Positions 14,245-23,109 of a stretch of DNA of 34,575 bases are shown one piece after another. Each line of letters opens with the position of its first letter. The stretch's first letter is position 1. The stretch lies in NCBI GenBank assembly GCA_910583835.1, contig CAJTYM010000042.1:1-34575 (forward strand), written 5' to 3'. This DNA is from an uncultured Lachnospiraceae bacterium (GTDB lineage: Bacteria > Bacillota > Clostridia > Lachnospirales > Lachnospiraceae). The notes beneath the pieces were generated by a model that was given only the letters and a program-made list of their open reading frames with translations, had not been told where the DNA came from and did not search any database. Position numbers and translations under genes: made by a program.

Positions 14245-14505
14245 TCATTCTTCAATGACATGGATTTCCAGAAAGTCGAAGTCTATCTGCTCCACAAAAT
14301 TATCCTGGTAAAACCGCGCCTTATCGTGGCGTTTAAATTCAGCCACTGTGGCATCAAGCCAGATTGGCTTACTCAAATCAAATTCATAGCACACCTGCTC
14401 TAAGGCATGAAAAATCTTGTGCGTACGTGTATCTTCACTGTCATCCGCAACCACAGTATCCCGCAGAAGGTGGTTGTCTTTAAATATCTTAAACCAAATC
14501 CTCAT
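14245..14505 (-). CDS. Conserved hypothetical protein, 86 residues
   Basis: Starts MRIWFKIFKDNHLLRD, with AAAGGAGCATT directly before ATG, which favours this start over an in-frame ATG at 14559. The product is soluble and mixed alpha/beta in look, with no Cys motif, signal or membrane segment. The central stretch VCYEFDLSKPIWLDATVAEF and the end FDFLEIHVIEE look conserved, and from memory similar short proteins occur in other Lachnospiraceae; the function is not known to me. Its leader begins exactly where the 698-bp palindrome ends, so either the palindrome supplies its promoter or it is read from the dnaE-pfkA-methyltransferase operon. It converges on the small peptide gene. Confidence 0.75.
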   Translation of the reverse strand: MRIWFKIFKDNHLLRDTVVADDSEDTRTHKIFHALEQVCYEFDLSKPIWLDATVAEFKRHDKARFYQDNFVEQIDFDFLEIHVIEE

Positions 14506-14519
14506 AATGCTCCTTTCTA

Positions 14520-15217
14520 GTAACAATTCAGCCTTAAAATTTTCAATTACAGTTTCCACAGCGGCTATCTATGCTAATATACAAAAATATTTATGGGAAA
14601 ATTTCTGGATTCAGTAGATTTCCTCTCCTTTACCAAAAGGCAGACATTTGAGGAATTTTGTGTATCCCTTACCTCCAGGAGAGGGGCGAGATGTATTTCC
14701 CCAATCTCAACTGTCTGAGCGTTTTCCCTACTGCTTATGTCACATCGCCATAACGGATATGTTTTTTCCTCACGGACAGCCTTTCTTGTTTTCCTAACAG
14801 TGGCAACAAGCACTTCCGATAAGGGTATGCCTCTGAAACTCGGAACTGCCATCCAGTTCTATGCAATACGGAGTAACCTACCATGGCAGTCCCTCAAACA
14901 GTTCACCCGGCATACCCATTGGTGCTTTTATGCCACTGATAAGGAAAACTGGCGAAAGCCTTCCTACCCCGGAAAAAACATATCCGTTATGGCGATATTT
15001 TATTAGTCAGTGGGAAAACGCGAGTTTTGAATTGGGGAAATTAATGTCATCAGCCCCTCTCTGGAGTTAGGGATACTAGAAATTCCGGTTTAGTCTGCCG
15101 TTGGCAAAGGAGAGAAAATTTATCGAACTCACGATATATCCCATAAATATTTTTATACTATCTGTATAGATAGCCGCTGGGGAAACTGTGAAGAAATATT
15201 TAAGGCTGAATAGTTAC
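14520..15217. repeat. 698-bp imperfect palindrome: two inverted diverged copies of a ~334-nt unit
   Basis: The left arm (14520-14852) and the right arm (14883-15217) are homologous in inverted orientation around a 30-nt centre. Conserved blocks include the ends (GTAAC..TTCAGCCTTAAA), GCGGCTATCTAT, and a 26-nt identical block (14744-14769 against 14971-14996). By eye the arms agree at roughly two thirds to three quarters of positions. Outward reading frames in both arms share EKTYPLWR, but the right one is broken by stops, so this is probably not a gene pair. The right end supplies the stop codon of the methyltransferase gene. No transposase is present. It explains the whole gene-free stretch 14506-15213. 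Confidence 0.85.
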
Positions 15218-15993
15218 CTTCTCTGCCTACGCTGGCGGCTGGCTTCATACATCAACAGCGCAGAGGCAACCGCTGCATTGAGGGACTCCACCTGCCCTTC
15301 CATTGGTATGCTGATACGGACGTCCGCCAAGGCAGCAGTGCGGTCGCTTAGCCCATTGGCCTCGTTTCCAATCAGGAAACCGCAGGGCGATGTGTAATTC
15401 GGCTCGTCATACAATCTCTCCCCATCCGGGCACGCTGCATACAAGGCAATGCCCCTCTCCTTCAGTTCACTGAGCGTTTCCTGCAAATCCGCTGCGACAT
15501 AAAAGGGTACACGAAACAAAGAGCCCATGGTGGAGCGGATGGTCTTGGGATTGAACATATCTACCGTAGTCCTGTCCATGATTACGCCAGTAACGCCCGC
15601 TCCTTCGCCGGCACGTATCATAGTGCCCAGATTCCCCGGGTCCTGGATATTTTCTAAAATCAGCAGATGGGGGCTCTGCCTTAACAACTCCTCCAGCCCA
15701 TATTCGGGCATCTGCACCAGACAGAGGATGCCTTGGGGCGTCTTCGTCTCGCTGATGCGGGAAAAGACAGTGTCCGACACAACCTCATAGGAATAATCCT
15801 GTATCCGCTGCCTGTTCTTCTCCTCTGCAAGAAAACTCTCCGAGACATACATTTGCTGAATCTGCTCCCTGGGGGCTTCCAGGCACATTTTGATTCCTTC
15901 TGCCACAAAAACCCGCTCCTGATAGCGGGTTTTTGATTTTTTATTTAACTGAATGACTTGTTTCATCCTGAGATTGGAAGCGCTTGTAATCAT
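15214..15993 (-). CDS. TrmH/SpoU-family RNA 2'-O-methyltransferase
   Basis: 259-residue SPOUT methyltransferase. An N-terminal substrate-binding part covers about residues 1-95. The C-terminal knot domain has the usual motifs: LILENIQDPGNLGTMIR (motif 1), CGFLIGNEANGLS (motif 2) and ISIPMEGQVESLNAAVA (motif 3, AdoMet pocket). It probably methylates a ribose in 23S rRNA; the site cannot be told. The start follows AAGGAGACGTAGGTCT. It is third in an operon with dnaE and pfkA, 14 nt after pfkA. Its last codons run into the end of the palindromic element, which provides the TAA. Confidence 0.92.
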   Translation of the reverse strand: MITSASNLRMKQVIQLNKKSKTRYQERVFVAEGIKMCLEAPREQIQQMYVSESFLAEEKNRQRIQDYSYEVVSDTVFSRISETKTPQGILCLVQMPEYGLEELLRQSPHLLILENIQDPGNLGTMIRAGEGAGVTGVIMDRTTVDMFNPKTIRSTMGSLFRVPFYVAADLQETLSELKERGIALYAACPDGERLYDEPNYTSPCGFLIGNEANGLSDRTAALADVRISIPMEGQVESLNAAVASALLMYEASRQRRQRR

Positions 15994-16007
15994 AGACCTA
16001 CGTCTCC

Positions 16008-16982
16008 TTACCTGCTGAGGCTCTCGCAGATGTTAAACTGATACTCTGAAATTGCCTTCTCCATGGAAAGGGCCTCATCAATGTCAAAATCAACAAATTC
16101 CCCATGACGGTATCCAACCACACGGTTCGATTTGCCATCGCACAGCAAATCCGCTGCAAATGCCCCCATTGTAGAAGCATACACGCGGTCTTTACAGGTG
16201 GGGCTTCCTCCACGCTGCATATGCCCTAAAATCGTAGCGCGCGTCTCCACGCCGGTAGCCGCCTCAATACGCTTCGCCATACTGGTGGAATGCCCGATAC
16301 CCTCTGCATTGATGATGATATGATGCTTCTTGCCGCGCTTACGGTTGTTGATGATATTGTTTACAAGCTTCTGCTCGTCATAGTCATATTTCTCCGGCAG
16401 CAGGATATCCTCTGCCCCATTGGCAATGCCGCACCACAGGGCAATGAATCCTGCGCCCCTGCCCATAACCTCGATAATGGAACACCTCTCATGGGAAGTG
16501 GAGGTATCGCGTACCTTGTCAATGGCATCCATCGCCGTATTCACTGCCGTATCAAACCCGATTGTATATTCCGTACAGGCAATATCCAAGTCAATTGTTC
16601 CCGGAATGCCGATGGTATTGATGCCCAATGACGCCAGCTTCTGCGCCCCCTTAAAGGAACCATCCCCGCCGATAACCACTATGCCGTCAATACCGTGCTT
16701 GCGGCAGATGTCCGCCCCAAGCTGCTGTCCTTCCGGTGTCGTAAACTCTTTGCAGCGCGCCGTTGCCAGAATCGTGCCGCCTCTCTGGATGATATCTGAT
16801 ACGCTCCTGGCTTCCAAATCTATAATCTCTTCCTGCAGCAGACCTGCATACCCTCTCTTAATCCCCTTTACCTTCTTGCCGCGATAAAGCGCTTGGCGCA
16901 CAACTGCACGGATTGCCGCATTCATTCCCGGTGCATCACCGCCGCTGGTCAATACCGCAATCGTCTCAATTTCTTTTGCCAT
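16008..16982 (-). CDS. pfkA: ATP-dependent 6-phosphofructokinase
   Basis: 324-residue group A phosphofructokinase catalysing fructose-6-phosphate to fructose-1,6-bisphosphate. Seen: the N-terminal nucleotide loop TSGGDAPGMNAAIRAVVR, VIGGDGSFKGA (the Gly after GGDG marks ATP rather than PPi use), catalytic PGTIDLDI and GFDTAVNTAMDAIDKVRDT, and MGRGAGFIALW. The usual TIDND reads TIDLD here, keeping both Asp residues, and MGRHAG reads MGRGAG. The start MAKEIETIAV is set by GGAGGG; a longer frame to 17030 is less likely. It lies 59 nt after dnaE, so it is probably co-transcribed. Confidence 0.95.
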   Translation of the reverse strand: MAKEIETIAVLTSGGDAPGMNAAIRAVVRQALYRGKKVKGIKRGYAGLLQEEIIDLEARSVSDIIQRGGTILATARCKEFTTPEGQQLGADICRKHGIDGIVVIGGDGSFKGAQKLASLGINTIGIPGTIDLDIACTEYTIGFDTAVNTAMDAIDKVRDTSTSHERCSIIEVMGRGAGFIALWCGIANGAEDILLPEKYDYDEQKLVNNIINNRKRGKKHHIIINAEGIGHSTSMAKRIEAATGVETRATILGHMQRGGSPTCKDRVYASTMGAFAADLLCDGKSNRVVGYRHGEFVDFDIDEALSMEKAISEYQFNICESLSR

Positions 16983-17041
16983 AACAAATTCCCTCCTGTC
17001 TATATTTAAATTAATCCTTACTACGTCCAATTTATTCTATT

Positions 17042-20000
17042 TTAATCTCTTTTGGCAAGATTTTCAATATTCTTTTCTACAACTTTTACATTATTTTCTC
17101 CCAGAAACTTAGTTAATCTGTTAATGAGGTCAGGCAACGCGGCAATGCTCCTGCTCGGCGGAAGCCGTTTTATCTGCTTGTCACTGGAGAGATAGATGAC
17201 AACACTGTCGCTCCCATCGCTGTCCTGCAGGATTGAAAACAGCTCTTTTTCCTGTTTTTCGTAGACTTCCCTGGTAGGAAACTGCAGCCATAGCTCCTTT
17301 TTCGTATCTTCAAAAGAATACATGCGCTCACAGATTAACTTGCCGTTCTTCTCTTCCTCCGTAGCCACGCGCCCGCGGACAAACACTTTCTCGTCTATGT
17401 TCAGCAGACGGCTGTTTGCCTCATAGCTCTTGGGGAAAATAATTATTTCCAGCGTACCCACCAAATCTTCCAGCGTGATAAAGGCCATCGTCTGGTTGTG
17501 CTTGGTGTACTTGATGGTCTTATCGACAATCATGCCGCCTACCACGGCAATCTCTCCATCCTTAACCCGCGGCTGCCCGCTCTCCTCGTCCAACATGAAA
17601 TCTGTAGTCACCCTGGTCGTATTTTTCCGCCACTTCTCTTCATATTCCTCCAAGGGATGCCCGCTGATGTATACGCCAAGGACCTCTTTCTCAAAGCCCA
17701 GGTACATTTCCTTAGAATATTCCCCCACATCCGGCATCTTCACTTCAAAGTCCGCTTTCGCTTCCTCCCCGGCAAGGTCGAACAAGGTCATCTGCCCTGC
17801 CATGGTGTTCTTCTTGTCCTGGGCAATACCCTCCATGATGCCCACGTACGCCATCATGCACTGTTTCCTGGTTGCGCCCAGGCTGTCCAACGCCCCGGAC
17901 TTGATAAGGTTCTCTACCATCCTCTTGTTCAGTTCATAATCTGCCATGCGGGTCAGGAAATCAGAAAGGTTCTTAAATTTGCCGCGCTGCCTGCGCTCTT
18001 CACAGAGATTCTCAATAAACGCATGGCCTACGCTCTTTATCGCCGACAAGCCATAACGGATGGCATTGCCCGATACGGAAAATGCACTCTCTCCCTCATT
18101 GATACTGGGAGGAAGCAGCGTAATCCCCATCTGGCGGCACGAATAGATATACTCTGAGAGCTTGGTAATATGGTCCATGACGGAACTCATCAGCGCAGCC
18201 ATATACTCCACAGGATAATAGTATTTCAAATATGCAGTCTGATATGCGACCACTGCATAGGCGGCAGCATGTGATTTGTTAAATGCATATTTAGCAAAGT
18301 CGGTCATCTCGTCAAATATCTTGTTTGCCGTCTGTTCACTGATGCCGTTGCTGATACAGCCGGGAACGCCCTCCTCCTGATTGCCATAGACAAAATTCTT
18401 GCGTTCCTTTTCCATGACGGATGTTTTCTTCTTGGACATGGCACGGCGCACCAAATCACTTCTGCCCAGCGTATAGCCGGCAAGGTCACGGACAATCTGC
18501 ATCACTTGTTCCTGATATACAATGCAGCCATAAGTAGGCTCTAGAATCGGCTCTAACTGCGGGCAATCATAGGTAATTGAATCATGATTATTTTTCCCTC
18601 TGATATATGCCGGAATGAAATCCATAGGTCCGGGACGGTAGAGGGAGATGCCCGCGATGATATCTTCCAAACTCTGAGGCTTTAACTCCTTCATGAAATT
18701 CTTCATGCCCGCGCTTTCCAACTGGAAGACACCGTCCGTCTTACCGGTTCCCAGTGAGTCCAGCACCGGCTTATCGTCAAAATCCACTTTGTCAATATCG
18801 AACAGCTTTGATTCGTCAATCTGCGGATTGGCTTCCCGCTGGCTGACATGGATAAGGTTGACTGCATTCTGGATAACCGTCAGGTTGCGCAGCCCCAGAA
18901 AATCCATCTTCAGCAAGCCCAGTTCCTCTAAGGTGGTCATCGTAAACTGGGTGGTAATCGCACCGTCGCTTCCTCTGGAAAGGGGCACGAACTCGTCCAC
19001 CGCTTTAGAACTGATAACCACGCCTGCTGCATGCATGGAGGTATGCCTTGGCAGACCCTCCAGACGCTTGGACATATCAATCAATCTGTGTATGCTCTCG
19101 TCATTCTCATAGAGGCTCCTCAGTTCCGGATTCATCTGCAGCGCTTTGTCAATGGTAATTCCAAGCTCTGTAGGAATCTGCTTGGCAACGCTGTCCACAA
19201 ACGCATAGGGAAGGTCCATGACCCTTCCTACATCGCGGATGACGCCCCGCGCCGCCATCGTACCAAAAGTGACAATCTGCACCACACGGTCCTTGCCGTA
19301 TTTGTCGCTGACGTAATCTATGACTTCCTGCCGCCGCTCCACACAGAAATCAATATCAATATCCGGCATTGTCACTCGCTCCGGGTTCAGGAAACGCTCG
19401 AAAATCAGGCCGTAACGGATGGGGTCGATATTGGTGATTTCCAGCGTATAGGAGACCAGGCTTCCCGCTGCGCTTCCGCGCCCCGGCCCTACTGCGATGC
19501 CGCTGTCCCTGGCAAAACGAATGAAATCCCACACAATCAGGAAATAGTCCACATACCCCATCTGCTGAATGATGTCAAGTTCATATTGGAGCTGTTTTCT
19601 TAAATCCTCAAACTGCAGCGGTCCTTCCTGTCCCGGAATCTCCACCATGCCATCCTGTGAGGGGTATCGCTGTTCCAGCCCCTGATGGCAGAGTTTATTG
19701 AGGTACTCCCATGAGGTGAAGCCCTCGGGAACATCAAATTTGGGCAGCTTTGTCACGCCAAACTCAATCTCTACATTGCAGCGGTCCGCAATTATCTGCG
19801 TATTGTCCAACGCCTCCTGCGCGTAGGGAAACAATGCGCGCATCTCCTCTTCCGACTTCACATAAAACTGCCCGCCCTCATAACGCATACGGTTCTCGTC
19901 TGCCAGTTTCTTGCCGGTCTGTATACAGAGCAAGATATCATGGGAATCCACGTCCGTCTCATAAGTATAATGCACGTCATTGGTGGCTACCAGCGCAATC

Positions 20001-20593
20001 CCGGTATCCTGGCTCAGACGCAGAAGCTGCTGATTGACAAATTGCTGCTCCGGCAGCCCATGGTCCTGCAGTTCCAAAAAATAATTCCCATGCCCAAAGG
20101 TCTTATCATGCCACAGAGCCGATTCCTTAGCCAAATCATAGTCTCCCCGCTGCAGATGTTTCTGCACTTCGCCGGCAAGGCAGGCGCTGAGTACAATCAG
20201 CCCTTCATGGTACGTCTCCAGTACCTCTCTGTCGACCCTCGGACGGTAGTAATAGCCTTCCGTAAATCCCCGGGAAACAATCTTCATCAGGTTCTGGTAG
20301 CCAGTATTATTTTCCGCCAGCAGAATTAAGTGGAAATAGCGGTCCTCGCCTTCCACTTTTTCCCGGTCGAACCGGGAACCAGGCGCAACATAGACCTCAC
20401 AGCCCAAAATCGGCTTAATCCCAGCCTTCTTCGCCGCCCGGTAGAAGTCAATTACGCCGTACATGACCCCATGATCCGTGATGGCTGCGGAATCCATGCC
20501 CAGTTCTTTCACCCTTGCAACGTATTCTGTTATCTTATTGGATCCGTCCAAGAGGCTGTATTCCGTATGGACGTGAAGATGTGCAAATGACAT
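17042..20593 (-). CDS. dnaE: DNA polymerase III subunit alpha, DnaE type
   Basis: 1183-residue replicative polymerase subunit. An N-terminal PHP domain starts FAHLHVHTEYSLLDGS and includes AITDHGVMYG. The palm carries the active-site acids in TMPDIDIDFCVERR, preceded by AVGPGRGSAAGSLVSY. Fingers motifs include YQEQVMQIVRDLAGY and FNKSHAAAYAVVAYQTAYLK. A helix-hairpin-helix region and an OB fold (EIAVVGGMIVDK, FITLEDLVGTLEIIIFP) lie towards the C-terminus. It is DnaE rather than PolC, because the exonuclease insert is absent. GGAGGGAGCC precedes ATG, and a clear promoter lies upstream. pfkA follows in the same direction. Confidence 0.97.
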   Translation of the reverse strand: MSFAHLHVHTEYSLLDGSNKITEYVARVKELGMDSAAITDHGVMYGVIDFYRAAKKAGIKPILGCEVYVAPGSRFDREKVEGEDRYFHLILLAENNTGYQNLMKIVSRGFTEGYYYRPRVDREVLETYHEGLIVLSACLAGEVQKHLQRGDYDLAKESALWHDKTFGHGNYFLELQDHGLPEQQFVNQQLLRLSQDTGIALVATNDVHYTYETDVDSHDILLCIQTGKKLADENRMRYEGGQFYVKSEEEMRALFPYAQEALDNTQIIADRCNVEIEFGVTKLPKFDVPEGFTSWEYLNKLCHQGLEQRYPSQDGMVEIPGQEGPLQFEDLRKQLQYELDIIQQMGYVDYFLIVWDFIRFARDSGIAVGPGRGSAAGSLVSYTLEITNIDPIRYGLIFERFLNPERVTMPDIDIDFCVERRQEVIDYVSDKYGKDRVVQIVTFGTMAARGVIRDVGRVMDLPYAFVDSVAKQIPTELGITIDKALQMNPELRSLYENDESIHRLIDMSKRLEGLPRHTSMHAAGVVISSKAVDEFVPLSRGSDGAITTQFTMTTLEELGLLKMDFLGLRNLTVIQNAVNLIHVSQREANPQIDESKLFDIDKVDFDDKPVLDSLGTGKTDGVFQLESAGMKNFMKELKPQSLEDIIAGISLYRPGPMDFIPAYIRGKNNHDSITYDCPQLEPILEPTYGCIVYQEQVMQIVRDLAGYTLGRSDLVRRAMSKKKTSVMEKERKNFVYGNQEEGVPGCISNGISEQTANKIFDEMTDFAKYAFNKSHAAAYAVVAYQTAYLKYYYPVEYMAALMSSVMDHITKLSEYIYSCRQMGITLLPPSINEGESAFSVSGNAIRYGLSAIKSVGHAFIENLCEERRQRGKFKNLSDFLTRMADYELNKRMVENLIKSGALDSLGATRKQCMMAYVGIMEGIAQDKKNTMAGQMTLFDLAGEEAKADFEVKMPDVGEYSKEMYLGFEKEVLGVYISGHPLEEYEEKWRKNTTRVTTDFMLDEESGQPRVKDGEIAVVGGMIVDKTIKYTKHNQTMAFITLEDLVGTLEIIIFPKSYEANSRLLNIDEKVFVRGRVATEEEKNGKLICERMYSFEDTKKELWLQFPTREVYEKQEKELFSILQDSDGSDSVVIYLSSDKQIKRLPPSRSIAALPDLINRLTKFLGENNVKVVEKNIENLAKRD

Positions 20594-20634
20594 GGCTCCC
20601 TCCGTTTCGTATCATTTGTTCAGCTGCTCTTTCT

Positions 20635-20663
20635 ATTCTACCCTGTATTGGGGAAATGTGCAA
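20635..20663 (-). promoter_or_regulatory. Promoter of dnaE-pfkA-methyltransferase operon
   Basis: On the minus strand TTGCAC (20663-20658) and TAGAAT (20640-20635) are 17 nt apart, about 42 nt before the dnaE start. The repeat motif AACAAAGCGGGCAAGG (20665-20680) lies right upstream. Confidence 0.7.
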
Positions 20664-20696
20664 GAACAAAGCGGGCAAGGCGTAGTCGTTCTCTAT

Positions 20697-20731
20697 ACAA
20701 AAACGCCGGGAAGTTTCCAACCCAGCGTTTT
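20697..20731 (-). terminator. Terminator of the amino-acid ABC operon
   Basis: AAAACGCTGGG (20731-20721 on the minus strand) pairs with CCCGGCGTTTT (20710-20700), with one wobble and a 10-nt loop, then TTTTTGTAT. It starts nine bases after the ATPase stop codon. Confidence 0.88.
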
Positions 20732-20739
20732 GACAGCAA

Positions 20740-21477
20740 CTATAATACCTTCGACAGGAAATCCTGCAGCCTCTGATTCTGAGGATTTCCAAAAAACTCC
20801 TGCGGCTCATTTTCCTCACAGATTACGCCCTCATTGATGAACATGACGCGGCTTGCCACCTCCCTGGCAAATCCCATCTCATGGGTCACCACAACCATCG
20901 TCATGCCGTCCTTTGCCAATTCCCGCATGAGTTCGAGAACCTCCCCGACCATCTCAGGGTCCAGCGCCGAGGTCGGCTCGTCAAACAGCATCACGTCCGG
21001 GTTCATGGCAAGGGCGCGGGCAATGGCAATCCTCTGTTTCTGCCCGCCGGACAGCATGGACGGATAGGTATTGGCTTTATCGGGAAGCCCTACGCGCTCC
21101 AGCAAATCGAGTGCCCGCTTATCTGCCTCCGCCTTGCCCATCAGCCCTAACTTGACCGGGGCAAGGGTGATATTGTCCTGAATGCTCAGGTTGGCGAACA
21201 GATTGAACTGCTGAAACACCATGCCAATCTTCTGCCGTATTTTATTGACGTCCACACCGGGCGCCGTGATTTCTTTCCCTTCAAAGATGACGCTTCCGCT
21301 CGTAGGCGTCTCCAAGAGGTTCAATGACCGCAAAAACGTTGATTTTCCGCAGCCGGAGGGCCCAATAATCGCCACCACTTCTCCCTGGCAGATTTGGGTG
21401 CTGATGCCCCGAAGCACCTGATTGCCGTCAAATTCCTTGCATAAATCTTTCGTCTCCAACAATATATTACCGCTCAC
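20740..21477 (-). CDS. Polar amino-acid ABC transporter ATP-binding protein (GlnQ-type)
   Basis: 245-residue ATPase of a PAAT-family importer. Walker A GPSGCGKST, the signature LSGGQKQRIAIARALAM, Walker B VMLFDEPTSAL and the switch His in VVVTHEMGFA are all present. The length is normal. The start codon is GTG with GGAGG ten bases upstream, and the gene overlaps the permease stop by 11 bases. It is the last gene of a binding protein-permease-ATPase operon, followed by a strong terminator. The amino acid carried cannot be decided from this subunit. Confidence 0.95.
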   Translation of the reverse strand: MSGNILLETKDLCKEFDGNQVLRGISTQICQGEVVAIIGPSGCGKSTFLRSLNLLETPTSGSVIFEGKEITAPGVDVNKIRQKIGMVFQQFNLFANLSIQDNITLAPVKLGLMGKAEADKRALDLLERVGLPDKANTYPSMLSGGQKQRIAIARALAMNPDVMLFDEPTSALDPEMVGEVLELMRELAKDGMTMVVVTHEMGFAREVASRVMFINEGVICEENEPQEFFGNPQNQRLQDFLSKVL

Positions 21478-22156
21478 TGACCCTCAGCCTCCTTTCCAGC
21501 CTGCCCACGCACCAGGAAAGCCCCGTCACCAGCAGCAGATATATCAGAGCAACCGCAATCAATGGCATAAACGGCGAGAACGTGATGCCGCGGATGATGT
21601 CTCCGCCATGGGTCAAATCAGTCAGCCCGATATAACCGCTGATAGAGGTCTCTTTTAAGAGCACGATAAATTCATTTCCCAGCGCAGGAAGCACATTTTT
21701 AAATGCCTGAGGCATAATGATAAACTGCATGGTCTGGCGGTAGTTAAGCCCCAGGCTGCGCCCCGCCTCAGACTGCCCCTCGTCCACAGACATAATGCCG
21801 GAACGGACAATCTCCGCCACATAGGCGCCGGAATTCAGCCCGAACGCCACGACAGCAGCTAAAATCTTCGACACGTTTACCGAAGCAAAAATCACATAAT
21901 AAATAATCAAAAGCTGAATCATGGTAGGCGTCCCGCGCACTACCGTCAGATAGACCTGGCAGATGAAATTAGGAATCTTCATATGCCCCGTCTTATCATG
22001 GCTGGAACGTATAATTGCCACCAGAAACCCCAGGGCAATTCCCAAAATCGCTGCCAGAAGCGTGATAAGCAGCGTATTGGCAAATCCCTGCAGTATGTAC
22101 TGGTATCTGTTATCGTCTATAAAATTTAATGTAAACTGTTCCACAAAATTCTGCAC
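21467..22156 (-). CDS. Polar amino-acid ABC transporter permease
   Basis: 229-residue permease of the HisM/GlnP type. About five membrane segments are visible, with the family motif RGTPTMIQLLIIYY and the ATPase-docking loop EAGRSLGLNYRQTMQFIIMPQAFKNVLP. It is the only permease gene in the operon, so the channel is probably a homodimer. It starts 14 nt after the binding-protein stop and overlaps the GTG of the ATPase gene. Substrate probably follows the binding protein (polar amino acid). Confidence 0.94.
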   Translation of the reverse strand: MQNFVEQFTLNFIDDNRYQYILQGFANTLLITLLAAILGIALGFLVAIIRSSHDKTGHMKIPNFICQVYLTVVRGTPTMIQLLIIYYVIFASVNVSKILAAVVAFGLNSGAYVAEIVRSGIMSVDEGQSEAGRSLGLNYRQTMQFIIMPQAFKNVLPALGNEFIVLLKETSISGYIGLTDLTHGGDIIRGITFSPFMPLIAVALIYLLLVTGLSWCVGRLERRLRVSER

Positions 22157-22170
22157 AGCGGCATTTCCTC

Positions 22171-22971
22171 CTATTTTGCACGAACGATGATTACCTGTTT
22201 CGCTTTGGCATAAGTATCAGTGAAATCAATGCTCTGCAGACGCTCCTCGTTGACGGTCATCCCTGCCACGCCGATATCTGCCTTGCCAGACTGTACGGCA
22301 TTGATGATGGCGTCAAAATCCATATCAAGAATCTCAAGCTCCATGCCCAGCTTATCTGCCACTGCCTGTGCAATCTCGGGGTCAATCCCCACAATCTCAT
22401 TGTTCTCATAATATTCATAAGGCTTGAATGCCGCATTGGTTGCCATTACCAGCTTGCCGTTGGAAGTATCCACGTCTGCCGGGGACTCGTAAGGGCAGGT
22501 TCCCATCGTATCATCGCCTGTATAATTTGCCATAATCTGGTCCAATGTGCCTTCGGATTTGAGTTCTGCAAGAGCTGTATTGATTTTGTCTTTCAGCTCC
22601 GTATTGTCCTTAGAAATGGCAATGGCATAATCTTCATCCGTATACTCGGTGTCAAGGATTTTCAAATCTTTATTCTGCTCCACAAACGCCTTTGCCGGCT
22701 CTGAGTCGATGACTACACAGTCAATCTTGCCCTGTTTTAAGGACTGCACGGCGTCTGCGCCTTTCTTGTAACGCTCTACGGTGGTGTCGCCATCTTTCTC
22801 AAACTCATCGGTTACCAGCGTATCGCCAGTCGTGCCAAGCTGCACGCCAATCTTCTTGCCTGCCATATCTTCGGGGGCGTTTACAGTGTTCGCCGGGACC
22901 CCACAGCCCACGATGCCTGTCAGCATTGCGCCTGCCAACAGTAATGATGCCAACTTCTTTGCAATTTTCAT
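22171..22971 (-). CDS. Amino-acid-binding lipoprotein with circularly permuted domain order
   Basis: 266-residue lipoprotein with lipobox Cys23 (LTGIVGC). The start MKIAKKLASL follows GGAGGATGATATT. In ordinary family 3 binding proteins the ligand-binding motif KLVxATxxxFxPYEY comes first and the GKKIGVQLGTTG segment follows after about 100 residues. Here the order is swapped: PEDMAGKKIGVQLGTTG is at 33-49, its lobe runs to NYTGDD (154), and KLVMATNAAFKPYEYYE begins at 173, ending with the hinge strand QVIIVRAK at the C-terminus. Total length is close to a normal mature protein, so nothing seems lost. The permease and ATPase genes follow directly. Confidence 0.92.
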   Translation of the reverse strand: MKIAKKLASLLLAGAMLTGIVGCGVPANTVNAPEDMAGKKIGVQLGTTGDTLVTDEFEKDGDTTVERYKKGADAVQSLKQGKIDCVVIDSEPAKAFVEQNKDLKILDTEYTDEDYAIAISKDNTELKDKINTALAELKSEGTLDQIMANYTGDDTMGTCPYESPADVDTSNGKLVMATNAAFKPYEYYENNEIVGIDPEIAQAVADKLGMELEILDMDFDAIINAVQSGKADIGVAGMTVNEERLQSIDFTDTYAKAKQVIIVRAK

Positions 22972-23049
22972 AATATCATCCTCCTGTTTTGCTTCCTCAA
23001 TGGAATACATGTAATTTCATTTAAGTTGTATAAATATACGCTATTTTGT

Positions 23050-23078
23050 ATTTTATAATAATTATAGCGAAAAAGCAA
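23050..23078 (-). promoter_or_regulatory. Promoter of the amino-acid ABC operon
   Basis: On the minus strand TTGCTT (23078-23073) and TAAAAT (23055-23050) are 17 nt apart, in an AT-rich stretch about 80 nt before the binding-protein start. Confidence 0.6.
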
Positions 23079-23109
23079 CAGATTTCCTGCTCTTTTTCCT
23101 GCCAATTTG

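Noticed and set aside
14574..14852. Open frame of 92 codons on the minus strand inside the left palindrome arm (and 69 codons on the plus strand at 14861-15070)
   Set aside because: No ribosome site, and the homologous frame in the other arm is broken by several stops. The shared EKTYPLWR stretch follows from the DNA-level homology of the arms.
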